Shown here piece by piece: positions 38,291 to 49,363 of a stretch of 64,000 bases of DNA. The stretch's first letter is position 1. Each line of letters begins with the position of its first letter. Where the stretch lies: the NCBI GenBank assembly GCA_016647705.1, contig CM028325.1, forward strand, positions 28,934,474-28,998,473. The letters run 5' to 3'. Origin of the DNA: Eucommia ulmoides. Its lineage: Eukaryota > Streptophyta > Magnoliopsida > Garryales > Eucommiaceae. The notes beneath the pieces are model-generated. The model was not told where the DNA came from, searched no databases, and worked only from the letters and a program-made list of their open reading frames with translations. Both the position numbers and the translations under genes were made by a program.

Positions 38291-39703
38291 TGTACGACGA
38301 GGTTTTTACACCCTCACGTATTGACTACTCGCAAGTATACGATGTCAAGTTTTAATATAGTGGATCTTTAAGATCGAATATCGTTCCACAGGGACGGTAT
38401 GAATAATTGAATACCGCGATTTGTATAGTCTTATATTATCCCAACGGTTCAAGAATTATTTTAAAATTAAACTATTAAAACTAAATTAAATTATAATTAG
38501 TGGGTTAATCCTAACTAAGTTAATTACCTAGGGATTGATTCCATTCACTTAATACATATTTGATTTCGTTTAATTAACAATAACGGTGTTTATTGTATCC
38601 GACAATTTTGGTTCGTAAACTCTATCGCCACCTCTCCCGAGTGTAAGACGGAAGAATATGCGACTTCGTGTCAACGAAGAAATCCCCCTCAATGTCTTAA
38701 CGACCCTAGGTTGTGTGAGTCTTGCCCCAACGTCATGGATTGCACACTCTCCAAATCCCTCCCGAGTTATTAGATCGTCGCGTTGTGTTTACCCTAGTTC
38801 GAATCCAGGTTTACCTCTCCCAAGTGTCAAACCCTGTATTCTCAAAACCAACCCTAATATATTGACAAGCATATTAAGATCGTAATAAAATGATAAACCC
38901 AATCAAATTTAAACAAACAACCGTTAAAGAAACATGTATTAAACTAAACAAGTATTTACACAATTACATCGATCCCTAGCTAATATTTATCTAATCTATT
39001 ATGATCTTGGCCATTGAAACATTAAACCAAAAGGCATTCAACATCATTCACAATAAAACATTATGTTACAAAGATAGAAACGTAGAAAGAAAAATCAAAT
39101 CTTAAAGTGGAGTGGTCCACTGTCGCCAAAGATCGATCTGCTAGTGTTTCCTCTTCTCCAAATAATGAATATCCTCTTTAAGCTCTTCAAGATTGGCCAA
39201 GGACCAAGTCCTAAGGGTTAGAGACGTCCAAGAGTTATCTTTTGGAAGTGGGAGAAAGGGTTGTATAGGTGCAAGGTTTCAAAAATATCTAAAAATATCT
39301 TCTTCTCTGTGCAGAGCTCACCGCTGCGGCGGTGGGTATGTCGGCTGCCACTCTGATCTTTCACTGCCACAGTAGTGGGGATCATTGCTGCAGTGGCGAA
39401 GCCTTATCAATACATCCTACATCTCCAATACCGCGGTGGTGGCCTAAGGTTGCGGCGGTGGGACTTTGGCAGAAATAACACCTCTCTGTATTCTCACCGC
39501 CGTGGTGGTGGGTCTTGTGCTCTTGAAACCTTGTTCTTTCATCATTTCTTCACCGTTTTCCTACTGTTTCGCTCGTTTGTAGCTCGTTAACGTTTCTACA
39601 CCTGATTTAACTAAAAACAAACTAAAACGCAATTAAATATTAATAATACACTCGAAAACTACTAAATTCGGTTTAGAAGTAGATAGGTATTTTACACCTA
39701 TCA
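38291..39703 (-). repeat. 3' LTR of the tRNA-Asp Gypsy element
   Basis: Direct copy of 44156-45573 with scattered substitutions and a 15-17 bp extra segment near its minus-strand start. Both contain a block of CCGC(T/C)GCGGCGGTGG-like units (39320-39510 here) and CTCTCCCGAGTGTAAGACGG. Confidence 0.9.
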
Positions 39704-40107
39704 AATACCCTCAAACTTTGAATTTTGTTAGTCCTCAAGCAAAACAATTACACGAAAATGAAAAACACAACTAAATTAAATAACAAACAGCCTAAACACA
39801 AACAATCCAAACATAACGATATGCTAGTTTTGCAATCGTCTAACGACCAAGTCATTTTCCCTCAATAACCGCTAGTCATATCGAGTTTAGGCGGTAAAAC
39901 GCACCATGTGATGTTCTAAAATTTCGACATGCAATAATAGTGAACGCCATTCTAAATCATGTAAACTTGTTTGGGCGAGACTCAATAATACAACTATCCA
40001 AGATCGAATTAGATTATCCACCAACGAAACTTATGACTTAGACTGTATAGGATTAGGATATCCATATGCTTGATTGGGGTCCACTATCCACTAATGTAGG
40101 CATGGAA

Positions 40108-42673
40108 TGTCACAACCCGTCCCGGATACCTATCATCCCGGGGCTGGCGTGACTACAGCATGACATCACCACAACCCAAATATGCCTAATAGAAATGAAA
40201 ATATACACCCACTGTATAATACATACATCTATTATGGGGGGCGCACCCAGCCCGAAGTTTTTTCTAACTAGAAGTATTCATCCATGAACCTTCTTAGGTT
40301 CGCCTTTGACCGCTTCTCTCAATCGTCCACATGACTCCATCACATAGCTCTACCTAGTGCCAGTAGGGGACTGACTCCTAGCTGTTGTACCTGCAAGTGT
40401 ACTGCCTTCTTAGTAAAATATTTTTTTTTAAATATTAATACGTTCTAAATATTTCCACAATTTAGTATGGATCAAGCACAAGTATATAAGCAATGACAAT
40501 AAAGGGATATAGATAAGTTCCATCCAACTCCATCTAGCATAAAATCCTACCAATCATCATAATAAATAATATCAAATCAACCAATATATGTAAAACACCA
40601 CATCTCAAGCACCAATCTCAAACACACACCTCCAACACACACACGCTGGCCAGCCCTAGTGATCGTTTTAATCTCACGATCGGGAGTTGCAACGGTACCG
40701 TAACATTCATAGGAATGCCTTCCTACGAAATATCCACACCCCTTTTTGGGGAGAAATATAATCCACACCCCTTACGGGGAGAAATATAATCCACACCCCT
40801 TTCGGGGAGAAACCACACCTCTTTCGGGGAGAACAACCATGGCATCGTCAAAATCAAATACAGTATCATCGAATCACAACTCAATAAATATCACCTACTC
40901 AACATCGTCAAATCACCACGTCTACCACTTTTCTCAAAACCAGCTTTTAAATTCAAAAATCATATTTCATATCTTCTTTTAAAGAAAACGTCTGATTTTA
41001 TCAAAACCACTTTTCCACCATTTTTTTTAGAAAACCAGGCATTTTTAGAAAAATAGATGTTTCCTATTCTCTTTTTAAAAACAATGTCTAATTTCACCAA
41101 ATCCAACGGAAATTCATTTTCAGCTTCTTTTTGAAAACTATCGAAATCCAGTTTACCAACTCATTCAAATCCTGCTTGATCCATATCATTTATAAATTCA
41201 TAGAGTTTAAATAATCACATATTTTATCATATATATACATAGAAAAATAGTTTGGCAAGAAGACAGTACCCTCACCTCGATATCCGTTTTGCAAAACTAA
41301 CACTACCAGCACTTTATCTGGACGCCAGTGCCTGTGAACCTAATAGTGGCAGATTCTAAATTAATATCTTATATAAAACATTCTAATCATGCAATACGGA
41401 CCCTATATTCTGAATCGTTACTAATTTTATATACCACGTACTTAAAATTAATTAATCGTTACGAAATTATTATGATTTTAGGATTTGTAACACTAACTAA
41501 AATTTAATTTAACGAGAATTAATAATCGATTGAAGTTTCACCTGTTTCCAAAACGTTTGGCGACCACGAGATGGGTTTTGAATTTTCCTGGGGTGGTTTC
41601 TGCAATTTCTCCTTCTTCTTTTTTCTTTTTTTTTTTTTTCTTTCGTCCCTGTTGCGCCCACTGTTTCTGTTTCTGTCTCAGTTTGCGATCCCGACCACTG
41701 ACGCCGGAGAACTCTCGCCGCCGACCAAAACTCTCCGCCCCACCAGCTCCTTTCGCTCTCTCCGCCAATCTTCATCATGGCGACCAACACATACACCCGC
41801 AACACCCGAGCAGATCACACACACACACTCACGCACAACCTCTGTCTGAACACAGCAGTCCCACCGACGACAACCTCACGACGATAACACACCACCGGAG
41901 TGAACGACTTCTCCGTCAAACGGACAGACATCACGCACACATATAACAACGGACTGAGCGATGGACAAAACACACACATACACACACACACAAACGCAAT
42001 TGACGACGAGCTGAACACATTACCGAACGCTTACCGGACGACCAGCGACGATCACCCACCACCTATACCGAACTACCCTCTCCGTCGACCACCGAATGCC
42101 CACGCACGCCCACAACTCTGTAACCAAAACACCCTGCCTAGCCGGCGATCAATTTTCAAACCCGAACTCCGGCCTGCTCTCTCTCTCTAGATTTCTGATT
42201 TTCAGATTTCGGATTTTGGATTCTTGATAATGGGATTTTTTTTTTTTTTTTATCATTACCTGTGCATGAAATTAGTGGATTCAAATTGTCTAAGCGTGCT
42301 ACGTCGTTCCTCTTATCTGATTCCTTGCCAGCCAGCTGTTTCCTCCAACCGCCGGCTTGTGGGTATATATATATGATAAAAAAAAAAAAATCATTAATTG
42401 CTCTTTCCTCCCCCCAATTTCCTCTAAACCTTGATTTTAATCCTTTTCAACTTTTAAAAGTTTCTAAGATTTTCAATTTCACCCCCTGAAAGTTTCATTT
42501 AAATGTTAAATGTCAATTTACCTCCCTAAATTGGGATTTGCTGTTTCTATATTTTCAATTTGACCCCTAGACTTTCTATTTGAATTTTTAATTGTCCTAG
42601 TTTCACCCCAAATTTTCACAATTACTCTAAAATACCACTGAAATAACGTACCTGCTACGATTGAGGTCTTACA
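40108..42673 (+). mobile_element. Solo LTR (about 2.57 kb), TSD TGGAA
   Basis: It starts TGTCACAACCCGTCCCGG, ends GAGGTCTTACA, and is flanked by TGGAA at 40103-40107 and 42674-42678. It contains three to four tandem units of AATATAATCCACACCCCTTNCGGGGAGA type (40740-40832), a CGGTACCGTAACATTCA block, and a GC-rich CT/CA-repeat segment (41600-42190). Size and these motifs recall chromovirus (Tekay/Del-like) LTRs, but the assignment is from memory of the pattern only. No internal domain or second LTR is present. Confidence 0.8.
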
Positions 42674-44131
42674 TGGAAGTTCAAAGAGATCAGAAGGACT
42701 TGATTGGGTTTTGGAATATTTGGCCAAGGGTATTTCGGAATGGAAAACGGGCTAACATTGTTAACTTAACGTTACCCAAGGCTTAACGCTTGGCATATTC
42801 GCTCTCGAACCCCCATAGATAGATTGGAAGCAATCCCGAACAATCAATTTTAAGACCGATGTACTCACTCGTCAAAAGAAAAGAAAATTATTTTTTTGAT
42901 TTAATTTTTTTTTTATACGAACCACACCCCCAAATTTATTCTATTAGTATGATTTCACAGGTGTGGTTAAAACGGAAGAAAAATGACAAATGAGTACTCG
43001 AATACTGAACCAATCTAAAGTTCGCCCTAAACCCAATCGCTCATATCAAGTAGCATTTGCAACTGCTAGCTTGATTCACTCAAATGTGCCTTTAATTCAA
43101 TGATATAGGTTTAGAAAAAGATCAACTGGTCAGGTTATTTGTTCATGTGTTCATAATTGAATTGGTATTTAAGCTTCGACAGGGTAATGAGGGATAAATA
43201 TATAAAATGGTAGGCTTAAAAGGCTCAAGCGATAAAAAGAATGCCTAAATCATGTTTCCTAAACTACCTCGCCTAGGATTTCTCCTCAAGCTTTCCCTCA
43301 ATCAGGTTCTAGAATCCTTAATTTGTCATGAGTTTGGCTAATCGATAATCGGCCTCAAATCAATTGAATACAAATACATTGACTCTATGTGCTCGTGCAA
43401 ATTACGATCTACAATAATTTTCACCAAAACGCATTGTCAAGCACACAGAACACGCATGCATAGGTATTACCTTTGACCTCAGAAATAGCCAGGGGGTAAT
43501 ATCATCATCGGGTAATGGCCCAGATGAACGCAAAACTCAACATGCACACAACAACAACAAACAAACACAAACTAGCCTAAACAAACATGCAATTCGGTAA
43601 AAACAAAACAAGATAAACTAACAATACTAAATACTACACATCACTTTCGAACTTAATATGGGCAGTGTTCTCAGCGGCCCAATCATCAATCTCAACATAT
43701 AGGAAATTAAAGCATACTGACGAATGGGGTTTAGAACACGTACCTGGGAGGCGAGAGAATCTCGCCTCCGAATGAATTCGACTATGACAGATTTAATTTA
43801 TTTTTAACCTTGGCTTGCCTCTCAAGAAGTGCGTGGTTTATTATCCTCGGCCCGACATACTCAGAATACCCTCAAGCTTGGCTGGATATTACACTGGATG
43901 GCTCGATCTTTTAACGACACGCCTCACCAACTTATGTGTGTGGCGTCATCACTATAAACGACTCGGAATCCCATTGAAATGAATGCATCAATACCTGTCG
44001 ATCTAACATTGCCAAGTACCTTGCATAAGAAATAAAAACAAAACTACAAAACAAAAATTATATACAAAAGAAATGTCTAAAGTAAAATCGGGTCATTTAC
44101 TCACAATATCAATAATAAATTACAAACACAA

Positions 44132-44149
44132 TCCCCGGCAACGGCGCCA
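44132..44149 (-). other. Primer-binding site, tRNA-Asp type
   Basis: Minus strand TGGCGCCGTTGCCGGGGA, the well-known plant tRNA-Asp complementary site of Athila-like Gypsy elements. Confidence 0.9.
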
Positions 44150-44155
44150 AAAACT

Positions 44156-45573
44156 TGTACGACGAGATTTTTACACGCTCGTGTATTGACTACTCGTAAG
44201 TATACGAGGTCAAGTTTAATATAGTAGATCTCTAAGATCGGATATCATTCCACAGGGACGGTGTGAATAATTGAATACCGCGATTTGCATAGTCTTATAT
44301 TATCCCGACAGTTCAAGAATTATTTTAAAATTAAACTATTAAAACTAAATTAAACTACAATTAGTGGGTTAATCCTAATTAAGTTGATTACCTAGGGATT
44401 GATTTCATTCACTTAATATATGTTTGATTTTGTTTAGTTAACAATAATGGTGTTTATTGTATCCGATAATCTCGGTTCGTAAACTTGACCGCCACCTCTC
44501 CCGAGTGTAAGACGGGGGAATACGCAATTTCGTGTCAACGAATAAGTCTCTCTCAACGTTTTAATGACCCTAGGTCACGTGAGTCTTACCCCAACGTCAT
44601 GGATTACACACTCTCCAACTCTTTCCCGGGTTATTAGATCGTCGCGTTGTGTTTACCCTAATCCGAATCCAGGGTTACCTCTCCCAAGTGTCAAACCCTG
44701 TATTTTCAAAACCAACCCTAATATCTTGATAAACATATTAAGAACGTAATAAAATGATAAATACAATCGGAATTAAACAAACAACTGTTAAAGAAACATG
44801 TATTAAACCAAACAAGTATTTACACAACTACATCGATCCCTAGCTAATATTTATCTAATCTATCATGATCTTGGCCATTGAAATATTAAACCAAAAGGGA
44901 TTCAACATCATTCACAATAAAATATTAAGTTACAAATATAGAAACATAGAAAAAAAGATCAAATCTTAAAGTGGAGTGGTCCACTGTCGCCAAAGATCAA
45001 TCCGCTAGTGTTTCTTCTTCTTCGGATGATGAATATCCTCTTTGAGCTCTTCAAGATTGGCCAAGGACCAAGTCCTAAGGGTTAGAGACATCCAAGAGTT
45101 CTCTTTTGAAAGTGAGAGAAAGGGTTTTATAGGTGTAAAGTTTCAAAAATATCTAAAAATATTTTCTTCTCTATGTAGAGCTCACCATCGCGGCGGTGGG
45201 GATCACCGTTGCGTTAGTGGGTATGTCGACTACCACTCTGATCGTTCAACGCCGCGGTGGTGGGGATCACTGTTGCGACGATGAAGCCTTATCAACACAT
45301 CCTGCATCTCCAACGCCACGGCAGTGGCCTGACGCTGCGGTGGTGGGACTTTGGCAGAAATAACACCTCTCTGCATTCTCACTGCCGCATCGGTGGGTCT
45401 TGTGCTCTTGAAACCTTGTTCTTTCATCGTTTCTTCACTGTTTTCCTATCGTTTCACTCGTTTATAGCTCGTTAACGTCCCTACACCTGATTTAACTAAA
45501 AACAAACTAAAACGCAATTAAATATTAATAATACACTCGAAAACTACCAAATTCGGTTTAGAAGTACCTATCA
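44156..45573 (-). repeat. 5' LTR of the tRNA-Asp Gypsy element
   Basis: Followed in the minus direction by a 6-nt gap and the tRNA-Asp primer-binding site. Its small differences from the left copy are spread evenly, as expected for two LTRs diverging after insertion. Confidence 0.9.
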
Positions 45574-46468
45574 GTACCGACCTGAGTTTCGGTTATCTAA
45601 CAGTAGAAGAATGAGCTTAGTTAAAGATATGATTACATTGAGTATACCATCTATTTACTTATATGAGTTTGATTATCTTGTTATTATGTATGTATTAACT
45701 TAACGATTGTATGTGTTTCGTAGGATTAAGATGTATCGTAGTTGATACACTCAAGTGAGTTTTCTCTGAGGACGAAAACTCTCGAGTCATACCGTGAGAC
45801 TTGTCATGTGGTCCGCGACACATGTTCGGTGGTGGTGTACCATCGGATACCGCGCTAGATGCCAGCTGACGTTCCTCCATCTCCTTAGCCTGCTTCTCAA
45901 TCATAGACTTGTGACGCCTATCGTCCTGGTAGTGTGGGTAATGTCGGACCTTCTATAGCGTACGACATGGGTGTTGATGCCGGACCATCTAGTATGTACG
46001 ACATGGGTAATAATGTTGGGTCGTCCGTCGTGTACTAAATGCATGACTCTTATTCACATTACCCATCGCAGCTAGGTACACGATCGTCATCGTCATTTGT
46101 CACTCCAGCGATAGATGAAGTTGTGTTAACCTCAGGAGTGATTCCTCCGATGGCATTTGTCCAACCCACAAGATTGAAAAGACAAGTATCACCGGTGTCG
46201 TGGTTCGGGGATGACATGGATGCCACCTCAAGGATGATGCAATAGTCGTTCATAGATTTTGGACAGGTTACACAGGTTCACGAGGAGGCTGAGGAACCTC
46301 CTATTAATCAATACCGAAGGCGGAAGAATGTCCGACATAGGGGTTGTGGTATATAGTTAGTTATATAGTTGATAATTTAACAATAGGAATGCAATTTGTT
46401 TTCCTAGATAGTTATATAAGAATATACATAATTAGTTATATAGTTGATAGTTGCCGAACTGAAAATTA

Positions 46469-46670
46469 TTCATCTATTGTATGTATTGCTTCTGAAATTG
46501 GTAAAGCATTTCAATGGAACATGGGTGTAAGATTATGAAGAAATTATTGGATACCATACAGAGTTGAAAGTTCCACTCCGTATGCTATCCAATAATTTCT
46601 GCGGAATGTTAAACACCTGTCCCGTTCAAATGCTTTATCCATTTCAGAAGCAATAATATACGGTAGATTA
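46469..46670. ncRNA. Foldback hairpin 1, candidate small-RNA precursor
   Basis: The left arm (from about 46469) and right arm (to about 46670) pair over roughly 98 bp with few mismatches around a very small loop near 46569. Matching blocks include TATTGCTTCTGAAAT with ATTTCAGAAGCAATA, and AAATTATTGGATA with TATCCAATAATTT. It lies directly behind the PMD stop codon in the MULE. The structure resembles a young MIRNA or hairpin-siRNA locus. I know of no matching miRNA. Confidence 0.6.
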
Positions 46671-46715
46671 ACTGCCCAAATGTAAATACTTTTTTTTTTT
46701 TGTTAACGTTTGTAG

Positions 46716-46985
46716 CTTTAGAAAGTTATTGATTTACCGTAAATATTGCTTCTAAAATAGATAAAGTATTTTAATGGGAGATAGAGATATGTGTCTAATA
46801 TTCCAGATAAATTCTTGGATAGCATACGGGGTTGGATGCATTTGAAAGAGAATTCAACTTTCAACTCCGAATGCTATTCAAGAATTTCTCCGGAATCTTA
46901 CACACTTGTCTCCATCTCCCATTTACATGCTTTATCTATTTGAGAAGCAATATATACAGTAGATCAACAACTTTCTATGTAAATA
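46716..46985. ncRNA. Foldback hairpin 2, related to hairpin 1
   Basis: Arms of about 115 bp (46716-46832 and 46862-46985) pair with scattered mismatches around a loop near 46847. Blocks such as AATGGGAGAT and ATCTCCCATT, and TTCTTGGATAGCAT and ATGCTATTCAAGAA, face each other. The arms are diverged copies of hairpin 1, so the two form a tandem pair of one hairpin family. Confidence 0.6.
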
Positions 46986-47650
46986 CATTTATTTGTACAT
47001 TATTGTACACGTTTGTTGTATTTTTCTACTTCATCTTCGAGACGTGTATATACATATTTATTCATCGTCAATTTGAAAGATTATTTTCTCAAGGTAGACA
47101 TGATATAGACAAGGTATAGACATAGGTAAGATTTAAATGCATTATAAAATAATTTAAAATTAAATTATTTTATAATGCATTTAAATCTTACCTATGCCTA
47201 TACCTATACCTATAAAATAATTTAAAATTAAATATTTTATTATATATAAATTATATTATTTTATTTAATAAATTTATTATTAATATATATTTATAATTGT
47301 TATAATTATGCATTTAGATTACATGTTTTTCACACTTGATTGACGTTATTCAGCCTTTGAAGAACTTTTTCAGAGATGCTTTTAAAACTTTTTCTAACTA
47401 TTGATTGACGTCTCAAAGTATGCTTCTTCAATCTTCTTCATCTTTTATCAATAGTGTTATCCAAGAATTTCTCTGGAATATTATACACTTGTTTGCATCT
47501 CCCTTTGAAATGCTTTATCCATTTAAGAAGTAATATATATGGTAGATTAACAACTTTCTATGTAAATACATTTCTTTGTACATTATTATACATGTTTATT
47601 GTATTTTCTACTCCATCTTCGAAACGTGTATATATATATTTATTCATCGT
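46868..47650. repeat. Direct repeat of hairpin right arm plus flank (46868-47064, 47452-47650)
   Basis: About 200 bp beginning at TATTCAAGAATTTCTC and running through AACAACTTTCTATGTAAATA and CATCTTCGA(G/A)ACGTGTATAT recur in the same orientation. The second copy has no left arm in front of it, so a third hairpin was truncated or never formed. Confidence 0.8.
47115..47202. repeat. Near-perfect 42-bp inverted repeat with 4-nt spacer
   Basis: Arms 47115-47156 and 47161-47202 are reverse complements with a single mismatch (core TAAGATTTAAATGCATTATA). This is a cruciform-capable palindrome between the hairpin copies, followed by AT-rich sequence and no gene to 47850. Confidence 0.85.
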
Positions 47651-47853
47651 TAAACATATATCCCTTTTACATGTATTAAGCGAGTACATAATCACTGAAA
47701 AACTCATAACGAAGACAATACATAACAAACATATTTAACGATAATTGTTACAAAACACATAACAAAGATAATACATAAGAAATACAATATATAACATCAG
47801 GAAAATAGTCACAAGAAAACACTTAAAAAGACAATACAACTGCCCAAATTTCT

Positions 47854-48360
47854 TTATTCTTCATTGGACATGTATTCCTCAAACAAATAATCATTGTTGG
47901 TTATCACGTTATGGTATTCATTCGGAGAGAGTGCTCTGTTGCTTGTGGTAGCCATTTTATTGGCTAGTTGGAGTAGATAATATCACTTCCTTCGCAACAA
48001 CTTTCGATTATTCTCCAGGCAAATTTGTGTAATAGAATCTTCGATCTAGGTTGTGTCACCAACTTGACATCGTTAGGGCATCTGAAGACTTTGACGATAC
48101 AGAACGGGTGCATTAAGAGCTCTCAAACAAGATACAAGGTTGTTAGACTCTTTCACCTTGTATTCTCATTCTTGGTGTAAACCGATGCGATATTCTATCG
48201 GATTGGTGTCTTGATAACTCTAATAGTCATCATAATATGGTTATAGAACCAAACATCTATAGTGATCCTAGGGTCCATGCCAAATCCAAACACCATATGA
48301 GTTTTTCTCACTTGAAATACTATATGAGTTTTCCTCACTTAAATCAATATTTGAAGACAT
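47854..48360 (-). pseudogene. MULE-internal ORF of unknown function, with stops
   Basis: One minus-strand frame runs from ATG at 48360 (MSSNIDLSEENSYSISSEKN) to TAA at 47854, 169 codons. It is interrupted by eight in-frame stops, but without any frameshift being needed to keep a protein-like composition (NPIEYRIGLH, ESNNLVSCLRALNAPVLYRQ, ALSPNEYHNVITNNDYLFEE). The acidic, Ser-rich N-terminus and the constant frame suggest a real former gene of the MULE. I do not recognise the family. Confidence 0.4.
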
Positions 48361-48756
48361 CACGAAAATTATAGGATGAATAGTTTTTTTATAGATATTA
48401 TAATGCACATACAAGTTGTTTACAAAACAACAAAATAGCTTTTTAAAACTTAATTTCGGAAAAAATGATGTTTTAGAACTTATTTACATGAGGCTTACCT
48501 AAAAAAAAACTAACCCGACACCACCTATCAATTGAAACATCACTTAACTAATGGATCATTTCATTTCTTTCACCTAATATATTATAGAGCACACTAAAAG
48601 GCAAAATAATTTAAAATAATCATAAATATCATACTGAAATTAAACGCATTAACAAGTACAATTAATCATAAAAAGAAGAAAAAATATTAGATAAATTAGA
48701 AAATAATACCCATAATTGAACTTTTCTAGCATCGATAACTACCTAGTTTTATCAAA

Positions 48757-49047
48757 TCATTCGTAGCGAATCTCTTCATCTTCATAATCGGACAGTTTTG
48801 GGTCATCCGTGTATTTAAGGTCGGTAAAGTACTTTAATGACTGCTCATTTGTATTTGGTGCATTGGTCTTCCGAATCTGGTGGAGTCTTTGTTTGACGTA
48901 AATTCGTTTCTCAATTTGTTTTATTTCTCGTTTCAATGCATGGAAAATTTTGCCGATATTATCCTGTTTGTTTTTCAATATTTCAAAAAACTGTAATTTT
49001 GGAATCTTGAATGATAATTCTGAAAGTATAGATGTATATATAGGCAA
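48757..49047 (-). CDS. Small Lys/Glu-rich ORF in the MULE, unknown function
   Basis: A complete 96-codon minus-strand frame from ATG at 49047 to TAG at 48757. The middle (KQDNIGKIFHALKREIKQIE) is predicted to be helical, possibly a short coiled coil. The C-terminus is acidic (DYEDEEIRYE). It lies about 400 bp upstream, in transcription direction, of the pseudogene at 48360 and could be an upstream exon or a separate gene. No known domain was recognised. Confidence 0.35.
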   Translation of the reverse strand: MPIYTSILSELSFKIPKLQFFEILKNKQDNIGKIFHALKREIKQIEKRIYVKQRLHQIRKTNAPNTNEQSLKYFTDLKYTDDPKLSDYEDEEIRYE

Positions 49048-49363
49048 TTTTTGGCGCCTTCCTCATTTCCCGCCAATATAATTCCCTCCCAAAAAAGTTC
49101 CCTCATTTTTTTTTCCCTGCAAAGTCTTTCCTATCATTTTGTTCTCCATTTCTCGCCAATTTGTTGTTGATTTCCAATCTTAGATTTTTTTATAAATAAG
49201 AACAATCTCAGTTCTCATACTTAGCAACGTGTATTGTTGAAATCAATCTTTATTTAGTAGTATCGACCTTGTTTCGTTTTGTTCCCAAAGATAATGAATA
49301 AAATTTATGAATAAGATTAAGGTAAATGTTTTTTCATATATATATATTATTATTCTTTATTTA

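Larger units (their letters stand above)
38291..45573 (-). mobile_element. Non-coding Ty3/Gypsy-like LTR retrotransposon, tRNA-Asp primed
   Basis: Two direct LTRs (38291-39703 and 44156-45573, about 1.4 kb) begin TGATAGGT and end GTCGTACA in the minus direction. GTACC flanks the element exactly (38286-38290 and 45574-45578). Six bases inside the 5' LTR (right) lies TGGCGCCGTTGCCGGGGA (44149-44132), matching the 3' end of plant tRNA-Asp as used by Athila-type elements. A purine-rich AAAGTTTGAGGGTATT abuts the 3' LTR. After subtracting a nested LTR (40108-42673) the interior is only about 1.9 kb and has no gag or pol, so this is a coding-less (LARD-like) element mobilised in trans. Lineage is inferred from the primer site only. 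Confidence 0.9.
35230..46356 (+). pseudogene. Plant mobile domain (PMD) gene of the MULE, split by two LTR insertions
   Basis: An ATG at 35230 opens MSELGPVDPSILHS, the usual start of transposon-encoded PMD proteins. After an intron, exon 2 (35397-36090) carries [58 protein letters not shown] and YSWGSATLAVLYLQLCKA. A solo LTR (36189-37765) lies in the next intron. Coding resumes at 37900-38285 (ATLPLIYYEIV, PLRVLR, WTDIG) and is cut by the Gypsy element 38291-45573. It continues at 45579 (LSFGYLTVE) and ends in a Ser-rich tail with RRRKNVRHRGCGI before a TAG at 46354. Stops and shifts occur throughout. Host relatives (MAIN/MAIL1) take part in silencing and genome stability. The role of transposon-borne copies is unknown. 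Confidence 0.85.

Noticed and set aside
41509..42190. Several overlapping 90-138 codon ORFs on both strands
   Set aside because: They fall in the GC-rich, CT/CA-repeat part of a solo LTR with exact borders and TSD. No domain is recognisable and the frames overlap on both strands.
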